64,000 bases of DNA from Magicicada septendecula (lineage: Eukaryota; Arthropoda; Insecta; Hemiptera; Cicadidae), in NCBI GenBank assembly GCA_034769895.1, contig CM068369.1, positions 423,013,479 through 423,077,478 of the forward strand, given 5' to 3'. Shown one piece after another: positions 44,880 through 56,739 of the stretch. Position numbers and translations under genes: made by a program. The notes below the pieces were generated by a model. The model was given only the letters and a program-made list of their open reading frames with translations, was not told the DNA's origin and searched no databases. Position 1 is the stretch's first letter. Every line of letters starts with the position of its first letter.

Positions 44880-46540
44880 GATTTGATTTAAATTAGATCA
44901 TACCATCCAGTAGCTTAACATCATGGTTGGGGAAACTCCTGGAAAGGCTAGTGAACTCATGTTTGACATGGAAACTTGAAACTTCAAACAGCTTAAGTAA
45001 CAACCAGTTTGGGTTTTAGAAAGAAAGGAGCACTAATGATGCCATACTATACTTAAAGGACAAAATCTATGACAGGTTCCAAAATCAGAAATCAATAGTT
45101 GCTATCCTGATTGATATTGAGGCGCATTCAATGAGATACCTCACAAAGCCATTTTATTACAATGTATGAAGCTTCGAACAAAGAGTATACTCCCCCAGTA
45201 TCTAGCCAATTTCCTAGAAAACCAGTAAATTAGAACCACATTTAATGGGCAATGTACTGGCAGAGCAACAGTAGAAAATGGCATTGTACAGGGATCTCTT
45301 ATTAGCCCGGCACTATTTAACATCATAATCCATGGCATCGCCAATGACACTCAGATGTCTATTACATCATGTTTGCTGATCACTTTTTCATCAGATCCAG
45401 ACCTCAAGAATGCCAACCTTTATACACAACAAACTGCTCATAAAGTAAAAAAAGATGTGAAAAATGGTCCCTAAAAATCTTAACTGGGAAAACAGAAATC
45501 ACATTCTTTATTAGAAAAAAAAAATCATAATGGGTTCGTCCCTCATCTAGTTACTAATGATTAAAATATTAAATATAACAAATGGCCAAGATTACTGGGA
45601 GTCAGCCTGGATAAGAGGTTATGTTGGAAAACCCACATCAAATGAGTAGTAGAACAATGCACTAATCATCTAAAGCTACAGCAGACCAAACGTGGGGCAC
45701 AAATACAGTCCCCCATTCTACCTATCATACATCAGTGCAAAAATGATAGTGAAATGTGGGGATCAGCTGCACAACCCATGTCAACAAGCTGCAACTACTT
45801 CAAACAGTAGCTCTTAGGATCTGCCTCAGCTGTTCAAAAACTACACCAATAGCTGCAATGGAAATAGAACTCGATGTTCACCCAATGGATCTGTATAAAA
45901 AAAAAATGGGAAAAAATTTTAAAAACCAAACTCTGCTGACTACTTACCCACTGACGACCCTGTTGGGCAACGAGACTCAACTTGCCAGAAGGCTCACCAA
46001 AATCAATACTCACCTGTTACTCAGAACCACCACGGGAAACAGCTGACAAAATGATGGTTGACCTTTTATCAAAACTCACAAAAGAGTAGCCGGCAGAAGT
46101 GATGAAACATGAATTTTTTCTCAAAATGCTAACTGACCAGTACCAGGAGTATACTAAAATCTACACAAATGGATTGGTAAACCTTGAAGAATCAAAATCC
46201 AGTGCTGGTTACTATACACAGATGAGTGAAAGCTATTTTGTTCCTTGCAGTTCCATTTCAAGCCTGGATGCTGAACTACTTGCTATAAATGCTGCTCTAC
46301 TGCGCTGCTTGCAGACAAAGACTGAAAACGTCCCTTTTATTTCATAACAGAAACAAGAACTTTTCTCATCCATCTCACAAGGAAGGGGAAAAATATAGCC
46401 TTCCAGTAGATTCCAGCTCACTGTGAAAATGGGAGAATGAATGGGGCAATGAAATTGTGAAACAATCTGTGATAATGCAGCCAAATAAGATGCCACAAAT
46501 GTCCCTATCAAAACTCAAAAATGCTGTGACAATGGGGAAG

Positions 46541-46603
<63 letters not shown>

Positions 46604-46974
46604 GGAGGGGGATGAAGAACTACTACCACCAACAGACCAAATTTCAAACTTTACAAAAATGTCATAACAGAAATTGCCACCTTCGCAGCAAGGGCCAGAA
46701 CAAGACATAAATCATGTAACGATGTTTGTTATGGTTCCAACTAAGCACCTCACTGGACTGTAAATCCTGTAACGAGCAAAAACAGGAATCCCAAGCTCAT
46801 ATCCTCCTGGATTGGACATCCACCAATGCCAAGAGAAACAGACTGAGAGCCCTTATTGGTCACAACGGAAAGCTGAAGGATATCCTCAGGCCATCGGCAT
46901 CACCTGATCCTGGATGCCTGGCTCAACAAGTAAGAAGTAAGTATACAACAGTACAGAAAGTTCACATACTGTAA
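44880..46974 (+). pseudogene. LINE RT, RNase H and C-terminal remnant
   Basis: Multiple frameshifts and stops. RT pieces include the QG-SLISP block and YIMFADHFFI, where the second Asp of the FADD box is His. RNase H pieces include IYTNG and DAELLAINAAL. The C-terminal Cys/His segment ends at KVHIL with a stop at about 46974. Confidence 0.8.
46541..46598. repeat. GA microsatellite in LINE remnant
   Basis: About 27 uninterrupted GA units followed by GGGAGGGGGA. Confidence 0.95.
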
Positions 46975-47054
46975 ACTATTGTATTCATTGGTTACAGCTG
47001 TTTCTTTAAACAGGCTGCTTACAAGAAGAAACTCTATTATGATCTGTTCTTATC

Positions 47055-47168
47055 TCTCGCAACTGTAAAGCATCAAGTTGTATGATTTATCATAATGGCA
47101 AATTTTTATTGATATGATATAATTTGTTTTTCTGTTGAAGTCATAACGTGAGTTTCACAGCTGCAACT
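47055..47168. repeat. Dispersed repeat shared with 60985-61090
   Basis: Both copies read aactgtaaa, catcaagtt, atgatttatcat, gcaaatttttattgatatga, gttgaagtc and gtgagtttcacagctgcaac. It directly follows the LINE C-terminal remnant, so it may be that LINE's 3' untranslated tail. LTR element B inserted at the end of this copy. Confidence 0.7.
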
Positions 47169-48453
47169 TTTTAAGTTTTATTACTTTTTATTAATTTATT
47201 AATACACTTTGTTTACAACTATACTTTCGGCTAGTGCAGCCGCCATGTTGTCTAGTACCAACTCAAATTTTTGACTCACCGTGTCAGGGGTATCGTTAGA
47301 CGAGCTGAAAAATAACAAGATGGTTGCTTGGAAATGATTATTTCAATCTACGATATTCAAGCAAACTTGTGTTTATTCATGATTTAGTTTTACTGTTGCA
47401 TATTACATGATTTAGTTTTACTGTTGCACATTAACGACAATGACAAACTTAATCCTCCCATCTTTTACACTTTTACTATGTTAACATTGATAGTGTACAT
47501 GATTTATTTTGACAACAACTTTCAAGATATTACTGACAATTAAACCATTGAACACTAAAACAAACGCTGTAAAAACTACTAAACTATCTTCTCTTAACAT
47601 AAACCAGTGCCTTTTTTAATTACGTAATTCAAACTCACCCATACACTCACACACGCTTTCACATTAGACAAATTATCTTCCCCTTAGAGCTCATATTTTA
47701 AATTTATTTTCCCCATCTGTTCTTGTATTTTATAAAAAATATTAAAATTTGATAGTTACTTCCCTTGTATCATGTCGAAGGTACTCTCTTACAATGTTTC
47801 CTCGTATACACACACTAACTTATCGCCGAACTGTTATATTATTATTATTATTATTATTATTATTTCTTTCACTGTATCTACTCGGTTTATAAAATACTGT
47901 TTTAGATTATCAAATATCAAAATTTTCACATTTTTTACTGATTTGCGGGTACGGCAAAAATTACACCCGATTACTTGCGTCCGTAGTTGTTAGTTGTTTC
48001 TTGCCGACTGACTAGACGAACGGCACTATTTTGTGTAGTCGCTGCTGCTGCTGTGTTACTAACTTTTCATTGTCTTCAGCTCTGGTATCACTACGCCAGT
48101 AGTAGTTTCGGATTACACTCCTACATTCCAAAGCTGGGATCGTCTCTGACGTAATATCTTCCGATTGGATGTTACATAATCTGTTAGTCACTGGTTCTCA
48201 AAATAACTGCTTTACTTGCATCTGGAGCTGACCTTGACACATTTCGTCCGTTTGTTTACTACGTCTTTATAATTTATGAATAATATTTCCAATCACTCCT
48301 GCCAATTTCGTTACCAATAAAATTTACCTTTATTCTCAATTTATGTCTATGTCTCCCAAAATTATACAATAAAATTTTATTTTCTATTTATTTCCTTTTC
48401 TATTAAACACAAATTTATTTATTTCCCCGGGTAGGCCTAAATGTCCCGTTACA
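47169..48453 (-). repeat. 3' LTR of element B
   Basis: 1285-bp partner of 52127-53409, next to the polypurine tract. Its outer end abuts the target copy aact. Confidence 0.93.
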
Positions 48454-48462
48454 AATACCCCC

Positions 48463-48502
48463 TCAATGAGAGGTTTTATGCCAAAGCATAAAAACTCATT
48501 GA
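48463..48502 (-). other. Hairpin before the element B polypurine tract
   Basis: The minus-strand arms TCAATGAG, TTTTTATGC and GCATAAAACCTCTCATTGA pair around a UUUG loop. Same position and arms as in element A. Confidence 0.75.
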
Positions 48503-51500
48503 CACACTCATACTTGCTAAAGGGATCAGCCAGGATATGTCGCCACAACACCCTTTACGGTTTACAAACAAAAATATAATTAACTCACCCTTGGTCCAGT
48601 GACTGTGACCGCACCTGAATGACCTTACTGGACTTCTCTCTCGAGATCCCAACACCATAAAGTCAGCCAGGTACTTTAACGCCCCTGCTCTGACGCGCTG
48701 GCCAGCTCAGGACCGCCGCCACAGCATCACCAAACTCTGAAACAATAAATCAAATTATCAACTAGTGGGCTTATACAGTATCCCTAACTGATCTGTTTCC
48801 CCTTAGCGGTGCTGGTTTGCGTTAAGAAGCACTGGTTTTTTCCTCTTAACCTCTAAAATATATATGAATACGTAACCTAACATGATACATATTTTAAAAT
48901 TCCCTAATCTCATTCTGTCTACTTTCTCTTGTTAACTTTTATCCCAAAATTCAAAATACATTCCTCTGATTCTATCAGAATTTAAATAAACATTTCCCAT
49001 TACCATATTACAAATCTCTCCCATCCCCAATTTGCATCTAAAATATTTAAATTCATAAAATTCTCTTAAACACTAACAAACATAATACAACATAATAAAA
49101 CATAGTATATTCATAATTCACATGGTTATTATTATCTTAAAATAAACAATTTGCATTTAAGTTTGACCAAAAATTACACACTTTACATCTAAAATTTGCA
49201 TATAAAATTATAAAAATTACATTTTAATTCCAATTGGACTTTTATTAATTAATCATTTCACATAAATTTTTTTTTCAACCTTCATTTACCATAACATTTC
49301 ATTTATTATTCCATTTTATTAATTTGGGTGATTCTCAGTTATTCATAACAATTCACTTTATCAACTTGGCATTTACCCATAATCTTCCCCCCTTTCTGAC
49401 TCTAATACTCACTTAACAACTTTAACTAGTATGACACCTATCTATCAAAACATCTACCAACCCTTCTCTACCTCTAACTTACTACTCTAACTCATTTCGA
49501 ATCATTCTACCCTTATAACAAAATACTCTCTACCCCTTTGTACTCAGGATGTGTGTTCCCCTCCCAATGGTCATTCCTTTATCTGGTTCCTGGACCCTCC
49601 CTAGGTAACCCTTTCCGGCGCTAATCGGTTCCCCTCCCGCCACAACGCTTTTCATTGAGGACTTCTTATCACACCACCCCCTTTACAAAATCCCTCTATC
49701 AACTAATTACTTTCCCATTACATCATTTTCATCTACAAAATATCTCCATTTATTTATTAACTCAATATATCAACCATTATTCTACATATTTTCCCCATAG
49801 CTACTGTCACTATCAATATTCAAATTCTACATTACGTTTATTCACAACAATCTTACTTTATTCAACTCCCCTTCTAAACTTAACTTGGACTGACTCAAAC
49901 GTCTTACTCAAACAATCATCCTTACCCAAATTCTCTCTTTTACAACCCATTGAAAATTCTTAACTATCTCAAATTTATTTCATTATTTATTTATTTAAAA
50001 TCTTTAAACACATTGAAAACTTATTCTATAACATATTATTACATTTTTATAATCCTTATCCCTAACATACTACATGCAATTAACACAATAAAACATAATA
50101 AACATAATATAAGAAATATCTAGTGCACCCATTTCTCAAATCAAAACAAAATTATTTAGTCAGCTCAGTAGCGAGTCATCATTATTAAGTTACAACAAAT
50201 ATTTAATTCGTTACTCCCCTGAGTAACCTCCCTTTCCACACACACTATGACCCCCCCTGGACTGTGGCGTCCAGTTGCGTCCACAAGGACTGAAGTTTTG
50301 GAGGAATTTTGTCATCTCCTTGTCCTTGCTTCTGCATTACATTTTTCAAATGCTAGATATCATCATACCTAAAAGTTACAGATTTATATGCCCTTAATGC
50401 AGGTCTATCACCTGGTTAACTGTTCCCACGCGAACAGAGTGATAGCCGCTGTTCCATAGTTCCGGGGATTTCCCCTAAGTCACCCCCCATCAATTTCAAA
50501 TCTATACCAATTTCAACCCAACTATGGTCAGGTTTACAATTGCTGCCCATAGCTGGCTGTCGTCCAAAACCACGATTAGTGCTGGTAAGGCAGTAATCGC
50601 CCGAAAAGGCGGGGAAATCATCTTTCATTTCAAGCATGTTCTTTCATCATCATAATATACTGCATGGCAACAAATCAACATATAATATGAAATTATATAA
50701 CAAGTTGTGCAGTGTATATTACGCCAGTTTGGCCTCCGATGATGGTAACATATCTTGATGTTACCACCAACACTCATCGCTATCTGCAGTGGCACATGCC
50801 ACCACTGCAATAGCATAACTAATAGCTAACTTAACCCTTCTACTGCTGCAGTCTCTACTTTCCATAATTATTTCACTTCTATTAACACCAAACAACCCCC
50901 CAAAATTATCCACATATCTTATATGATAACATAATACACATTTACCTTGAACATTGACATTTTTACATTACTAAACAATTCTCATTTAAATAATTTTTAT
51001 AGAAAATTATAAACATTACAATCTGAAATCTTCATCAACTCCTTTATACATCATCATTTAATTATTTATCCCTTACTACAATTAGATTCCTCAAAAATTT
51101 CAAATTTATTATTAACCTTTATTTTATCTCATATTTCAGTCAAATTTAAAAAATTTAAATTCATCATCAAAATGCAATTGTATAACATTTTAAATCAATC
51201 AAAAAATATTTAAACCTCTCAAATTATTTTAATTCCATCAATTATTAACACAACATATTTTAATTACATTACTTCAAAACAATTACAAAATTCTTATTAT
51301 TCATTTAGTCTATCAAAATAATATTATTATTATTGCGACAATTTCTACTACATACACACATTGTTTACATAACATTTTACAATACACACAATTAATTTCA
51401 CTATCAATTATTTACAAATTATTCGTCATTAATTTTTCAGTTTACCACACTTCATTTTCTAAGTTAGCAAGGTCATAACCACAAATTAAAATATTTAAAA

Positions 51501-51523
51501 ATGTTCATACACTCATTTTAATT
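48503..51523 (-). other. Long non-coding interior of element B
   Basis: Three kilobases without a supported long frame. Blocks shared with element A include cagtgcttcttaacgcaaac, gggatctcgagagagaag, tcagaggtaga-type AT-rich stretches, and the gggcgattactg segment. It is unusually long for a 3' untranslated region in a Gypsy element. Confidence 0.55.
50416..50637 (-). CDS. Conserved small frame in element B interior
   Basis: 73 residues including FSGDYCLTSTNRGFGRQPAM and CKPDHSW. A matching stretch occurs in element A at about 2345-2480 on the plus strand, with ISGDYC, TNTNRGFGRQPAVG and CKTDHGW. Conservation between old and distant relatives suggests a selected protein or RNA segment, perhaps an exon-like accessory piece. 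No family was recognised. Confidence 0.4.
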   Translation of the reverse strand: MLEMKDDFPAFSGDYCLTSTNRGFGRQPAMGSNCKPDHSWVEIGIDLKLMGGDLGEIPGTMEQRLSLCSRGNS

Positions 51524-51946
51524 TCAACCTCCATCATCATACAGACATCTAATATATTTAAAACATAAGTCATTTTTATCCACATACAATTTGTTATTAT
51601 TATTATGACCATTATCGACATAATATTTGACACCATTCTTATCTATCAATTCATACAACCCGTCTACATTTGTGATTTTAGTTCTGTCTCCGTAAGTATT
51701 TTTATTCAACATAAAGTCAGTTATTTTCTCATTATACTCTTCTACTACATCAAGTACATCATCAAAATAATTATCAATCTCTATTTTACAAGGTAAGTAT
51801 TTTATATCATCTATTTCCTTCAATTCTAACCTCTCTTTCAACTCTTTATAATTTCTCTTTAATTGATATAATTCTATCTCCCTATCTACACACAACTCTC
51901 TATCTAAATCTCTCTCACTATAACACCATATCATACTCTCTACCAT
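51524..51946 (-). CDS. Element B Gag-like C-terminal region
   Basis: 140-residue frame (fossil) homologous to the C-terminal third of the element C frame. Shared features are the RELCVDREIELYQLKRNY helix, YNEKITDFML, a GDRTKITNVDGLYELID segment and the terminal DDGG. Sequence just upstream is also related to C. The region is broken. Function is unknown; no capsid, zinc-knuckle or enzyme motif is recognisable. Confidence 0.65.
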   Translation of the reverse strand: MVESMIWCYSERDLDRELCVDREIELYQLKRNYKELKERLELKEIDDIKYLPCKIEIDNYFDDVLDVVEEYNEKITDFMLNKNTYGDRTKITNVDGLYELIDKNGVKYYVDNGHNNNNKLYVDKNDLCFKYIRCLYDDGG

Positions 51947-52110
51947 CCCACACAGAGGGCACTAACTCGTAAAAATTTGGGGAACAACTCAAAGACCTCA
52001 TGTCTTCCAATAACAAGGGACTCTTACCCTTCAACAACAACATTTGTAAACACCTTGGTTCACAATAAACCTGGGGAAAATTTATAATTATATTTATGCA
52101 AACGGTCCAG

Positions 52111-52125
52111 CTGCTTCGGGCGCCA
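52111..52125 (-). other. Element B primer-binding site
   Basis: TGGCGCCCGAAGCAG on the minus strand, one base from the LTR end. It resembles the TGGCGC-type PBSs of Ty3/Gypsy and retroviral elements. Confidence 0.75.
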
Positions 52126-52126
52126 T

Positions 52127-53409
52127 TGTTAAGTTTTATTACTTTTTATTAATTTATTAATACACTTTGTTTACAACTATACTTTCGGCTAGTGCAGCCG
52201 CCATGTTGTCTAGTACCAACTCAAATTTTTGACTCACCGTGTCAGGGGTATCGTTAGACGAGCTGAAAAATAACAAGATGGTTGCTTGGAAATGATTATT
52301 TCAATCTACGATATTCAAGCAAACTTGTGTTTATTCATGATTTAGTTTTACTGGCATATTACATGATTTAGTTTTACTGTTGCACATTAACGACAATGAC
52401 AAAATTACTCCTCCCATCTTTTACACTTTTACTATGTTAACATTGATAGTGTACATGATTATTTTGACAACAACTTTCAAGATATTACTGATAATTAAAC
52501 CATTGAACACTAAAACAAATGCTATAAAAACTACTAAACTATCTTCTCTTAACGTAAACCAGTGCCTTTTTTAATTACGTAATTCAAACTCACCCATATA
52601 CTCACACACGCTTTCACATTAGACAAATTATCTTCTCCTTAGAGCTCATATTTTAAATTTATTTTCCCCATCTGTTTTTGTATTTTATACAAAATATTAA
52701 AATTTGATAGTTACTTCCCTTGTATCATGTCGAAGGTATTCTCTTACAATGTTTCCTCGTATACACACACTAACTTATCGCCGAACTGTTATATTATTAT
52801 TATTATTTCTTTCACTGTATCTACTCGGTTTATAAAATACTGTTTTAGATGATCAAATATCAAAATTTTCACATTTTTTACTGTTTTGCGGGCGCGGCGA
52901 AAATTACACCCAGCCGGCGGACGTGACGATTACTTGCGTCCGTAGTTGTTAGTTGTTTCTTGCCGACTGACTAGACGAACGGCACTATTTTGTGTAGTCG
53001 CTGCTGCTGTGTTACTAACTTTTCATTGTCTTCAGCTCTGGTATCACTACGCCAGTAGTAGTTTCGGCTAACACTCCTACATTCCAAAGCTGGGATCGTC
53101 TCTGACGTAATATCTTCCGATTGGATGTTACATAATCTGTTAGTCACTGGTTCTCAAAATAACTGCTTTACTTGCATCTGGAGCTGACCTTGACACATTT
53201 CGTCCGTTTGTTTACTACGTCTTTATAATTTATGAATAATATTTCCAATCACTCCTGCCAATTTCGTTACCAATAAAATTTACCTTTATTCTCAATTTAT
53301 GTCTATGTCTCCCAAAAGTATACAATAAAATTTTATTTTCTATTTATTTCCTTTTCTATTAAACACAAATTTATTTATTTCCCCGGGTAGGCCTAAATGT
53401 CCCGTTACA
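52127..53409 (-). repeat. 5' LTR of element B
   Basis: 1283 bp, starting TGTAACGGGACATTTAGG on the minus strand and ending CTTAACA just before the PBS. Confidence 0.93.
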
Positions 53410-53770
53410 AACTGAGACATCTACTGATGTAAAATCTGTTACATAAGTGTGTCAGTAAACAACAGAATGTGATGTGTATAGTTGGCAACAAGGTGTAAAG
53501 GATATAAAAGGGGCATGAAGATAACAGTGAACACAAATAGTTAACATACAGTATGAATCAATCTAAAGAATATTTATGATCTGTCAAATCAAATAATGAG
53601 AACAGTCAATGCCACTGCTTTTGTTGCTGACTCAAAATTATGGACTATATGATATTAAGTTAGTAGAAATTAGTATTAAAGCACGTTGCAGAATATGGTG
53701 CTGTACAGACCAAATTTATGTGATCAATACAAAAAAATAAAAAATTTATCTGAAAATTTTGTTCACTTAC
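53410..53770. other. Dynein intron between element B and exon
   Basis: Starts with the element B target copy. Nothing coding seen. Confidence 0.6.
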
Positions 53771-53961
53771 AGAAAACTTGCTGGAGACAGGTACATAAAT
53801 TCCTGGTGCAAGAGGTTGATTTTCTTTAAATACTGTAGAGTCAAAGTATAGTTGTAAATATGCAGAAAGAACTTGTAAATCATATATGCTGTCCACTCTG
53901 CCTCCATATATGGCTGACTCACAAAGGCCTTGTATCACTTCCCACTTTATGTCTCTACCAT
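53771..53961 (-). CDS. DYNC2H1: DYNC2H1-like exon (AIYGGRVD region)
   Basis: This 191-bp exon begins after the acceptor ttgtctag, takes two bases to finish the Asp codon, and encodes 63 further residues. It runs from GRDIKWEVIQGLCES through AIYGGRVDSIYDLQVLSAYL to IYVPVSSKFS. The GLxExAIYGGRxDxxxDxxVLxxYL pattern is the highly conserved dynein heavy-chain block just before the C-terminal domain. The donor is gtaagtgaac and the phase at the 3' end is 0. The exon lies between LTR elements B and C, 361 bp from B and 263 bp from C, so both flanking introns carry an LTR element close to the exon. Confidence 0.9.
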
Positions 53962-54224
53962 CTAGACAAGAATACTAAGTTCGATAGATAAAAACTTGTG
54001 TAATTCATTTTAACAATACTCTGTGTAATATTGTATTTCATAATATTATTATAAAATATGAATGTTCCCCTAACATACATAGGTAAAACTTACTACAGAT
54101 GTATTAAAAAACATAATAATTACATATTATAAAGTTTTAACTAAATAATTATATAATGAAAATATAATAAATTAGTTCATAACAAGTAACTAAATCTAAT
54201 TTCAAGACAAAAGAGTACATATTA

Positions 54225-55354
54225 TGTAACGTGACGAATTTGGAGGGAATTTTATTTTATTAAATTTTTGGGGTTTATTAAAAATATTTATAAATATAAT
54301 TTCCATCTGTGACCAGGCCACGTGTTGAATCAAAACAGTGTGCTAACAAAGGAACAGTACGCCTGAACTGTTGTGTAACCTTTACAAAAGAATGTACCAA
54401 GCGTCATTTCTTAGAACTTTGCGAGTGTGTGGCAGTACGTCCGGGCGCGCCACACAAGCAGGTGCGCAGACCGACGCGGAATTGTAAAACTCAAAATGGC
54501 TTATAGAAGAATCTCTGTTCGCTTCCTTGTCCATGCTGGAGGATGTGAGTCTAAGCCCAGCCTCTTTTGTGACGTCAACCAGTGCTGACCAAATGTCATC
54601 CACGACAAACACACAAAACACCACGTGTGTTAAATGGGACACAACAGTGACAATTAAATAGCAGACATTGTTTTCCACCTTGAGAGATGCAATCTAGTTG
54701 GTAGTGAGCGTAGAGACGCTCCCCCCAGTTCGCTTATAGACTGTGCCTGGCCAGGTACTAGCCCCAAGGGGCTCTTTTAAAAGTTATAATTTTTAAGTAA
54801 AAAGTGAGTAACTAAGGTAACAGCAATGCGACAGTGTTGTTCGAGTTTCAACCAAAGGACACAAATATAAATTTTGACATCCAAGAAGTGATAAATGAGT
54901 GGCCACGACTTTGAGAGGACGCCTCGTGCCGGCGAAGGGGATCGGTATCAATTTCACTAATAATGGGGCGCATTTTTATTTAAAAGGGGGTTTTAGTGTG
55001 AATGCGTGAATGATTGGCAGGCTGGGCTGTCTGTACATTAAATTAAGGTAAGATACTAGTGTAAGGTCAAAGTAGTACTTGTAGTAATGGAATGAATAAC
55101 ACAACAAGAAATTATTATGCTGTATTTATGTTTTCTAAATTTTGAGTAAAGATCTAACAGGGTTGCTAAAAGTTAAAAAATAAAATGCATTAATTCTCTT
55201 CAAAAATGAGTTACGAAAATGATTTAACTAACCTTTAAACCATACCGGCATCTTACGTTCGTGCGACCGGATCTTGGACCCAGAAAATGTTTTTAACAGG
55301 TAGGTGGTAATAAAGTATGTATTTGTATTTGAGATAAATAAACGTAACTTCACA
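54225..55354 (+). repeat. 5' LTR of element C
   Basis: 1130 bp. Small frames at 54309-54506 and 54382-54678 (minus) recur in the 3' LTR and are treated as chance frames. Confidence 0.95.
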
Positions 55355-55356
55355 GA

Positions 55357-55374
55357 TGGCGCAGCCGAAAGGGA
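55357..55374 (+). other. Element C primer-binding site
   Basis: TGGCGCAGCCGAAAGGGA, two bases after the LTR end. It is close to the TGGCGCAGTCGG PBS known for 297/17.6-type Drosophila Gypsy elements. Confidence 0.7.
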
Positions 55375-55501
55375 CAGTTTTTATAAGTTAAAATTTAACG
55401 TAAAAACCACACCTACGAATAAGATGCAAGCATGGTTTGAAGGTTAAATAACGGTTACATAAAAAACTAAGAAAATTAGTAAATTTACAATACAAAAAAT
55501 A

Positions 55502-56739
55502 ATGGCAGATAATAACGAGATTGTAGTTGAAATGAGTGAGTCGGCTGGTGTGGGGGAACCAGAGGTTCATTCAACCCCAGTAAATCGATCAAAAGAATTC
55601 AGCCTAACTGAATCAGCTATAGATGACTCGGGCACACTATCAACTCCAACCTCAAAGGAATGTAATAGCCAATTCGACAATGATATAATGAATTTTTTAC
55701 AAAAACAATTTCAAGTAATAAACAGTCGTTTGATGTAAACGATATGAACATGAATGAACAGAAAAACGAAATCAAAGAAATTAAAAGTAGTTTTGACAGA
55801 CAAAGTAGTGATTTTAGTGAGAAATTAGATATACAGAATAACAAATTTGATGAATTAAAAAATGATATTCAAGAAATTAATAAACGTTTAGAAAATACTA
55901 ATGAAATAATAAAAAATAGTTTGAATAAATTAGAACAGAGTATTGAGAGAATGGGAGTGGATGTGATGAATACAAACAAGAGTAATACAAATGATAATTA
56001 TAATGATACGTATAAAAATGTGGTACTAGAGAATAAGTTAACAAGTGATGATGATGATGTCGAAAATAATAAAAATAATATTGAGAATGGTAATGTATTT
56101 GAAAAGGTAATATCAGAGAGTGATACGTTGAAAATAAATGGTGAGAGTACTGATGAAGTGGTAGAATATAATAATGGAATGTTAATGTGTGTTTATGAGT
56201 CAGAGAGAAAGTGGAAAGATAGTATAGTGGTAGAATGGGGGCAGAGGGTAAATTTTCCCTATGTTTATGATGATCCAGTGTCTTCACAAGTGTTGTTATT
56301 GGAGGGCAAGAGACCCTATTTAATGAAAGATTTAAGTTGTTTTTCTTTTTTGTATAAGTTAATACCCTCTGTGTGGAATGATGGTAAAAGTATGAGATGG
56401 ATTTATGAGGAGAGAAATTTAGATAAAGAGTTGTGTGTTGAGAGAGAGACAGAACTGTATGAATTAAAGAGAGATTATAATGAGTGGAAAGCGATGTTAG
56501 AAGTGTGTTTAAACAATAATAAGTTAATTTATGATGAAAAAATAACTGACCCGATATTGAATATAATCACTAATGGAGACTTGACAGAAATACATAATGT
56601 TGATTTGGTATATGATTATTATGATAAAATGAATACACTGAAATTGTATGGTTATGACACACAAGATAGCCATATGTGTGTAACTGAAATTGAAAATTGT
56701 TATTTGAAACAAAGATTAATTTTTGACGATGGAGGGTAA
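55502..56739 (+). CDS. Element C Gag-like region
   Basis: Fossil coding-like region in two adjacent open stretches, about one break. The N-terminal part is acidic and Ser-rich (MADNNEIVVEMSESAGVGEP). Then comes a coiled coil (KNEIKEIKSSFDRQSSDFSE, INKRLENTNEIIKNSLNKLE), as in the D and E Gag starts. A later globular part carries VNFPYVYDDPVSSQ, LLLEGKRPYLMKDLS, LIPSVWNDG and ELCVERETELYELKRDYNEW, ending LIFDDGG. The later part is shared with element B. No protease, RT, integrase or zinc knuckle was found. The protein class is unrecognised. Confidence 0.7.

Larger units (their letters stand above)
38720..46980 (+). mobile_element. Decayed I/Loa-like LINE, split by Merlin
   Basis: Plus-strand non-LTR element, antisense to the dynein gene. 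A basic ORF1-like tail (about 38720-38990) is followed by an AP endonuclease (from about 39040: AIMHWNATSLN, IICIQET, VIGGDFNSKH). After the Merlin insertion come RT pieces (about 44930-45850: EIPHKAI, NGIVQGSLISPALFNIII, a FADH in place of FADD, LLGVSLDKRLCWKTHIK), an RNase H-like piece (about 46140-46310: TKIYTNG, SLDAELLAINAALL) and a Cys tail (about 46760-46900: CKSCNEQKQESQAHILL). The EN-RT-RNase H order fits I or Loa clades. Many stops and frameshifts make it a dead copy, with a GA microsatellite inside. Confidence 0.85.
47169..53409 (-). mobile_element. Element B: non-autonomous Ty3/Gypsy-type LTR element
   Basis: Minus-strand element with LTRs 47169-48453 and 52127-53409 (about 1285 bp, a few percent different) and a 4-bp target duplication aact (47165-47168 and 53410-53413). 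LTR ends are TGTAACGGG and CTTAACA. The PBS reads TGGCGCCCGAAGCAG (52111-52125) and the polypurine tract is TTGAGGGGG (about 48455-48464). The 3.7-kb interior has a short Gag-like frame near the 5' end, a long non-coding part shared with element A, and the UUCG-type hairpin. No pol. Broken in its coding part, moderately young. Confidence 0.9.

Noticed and set aside
54309-54678. Overlapping frames inside the element C LTR (also 59808-60177)
   Set aside because: Present in both LTRs because the LTR is duplicated; opposite-strand overlap, no motif.
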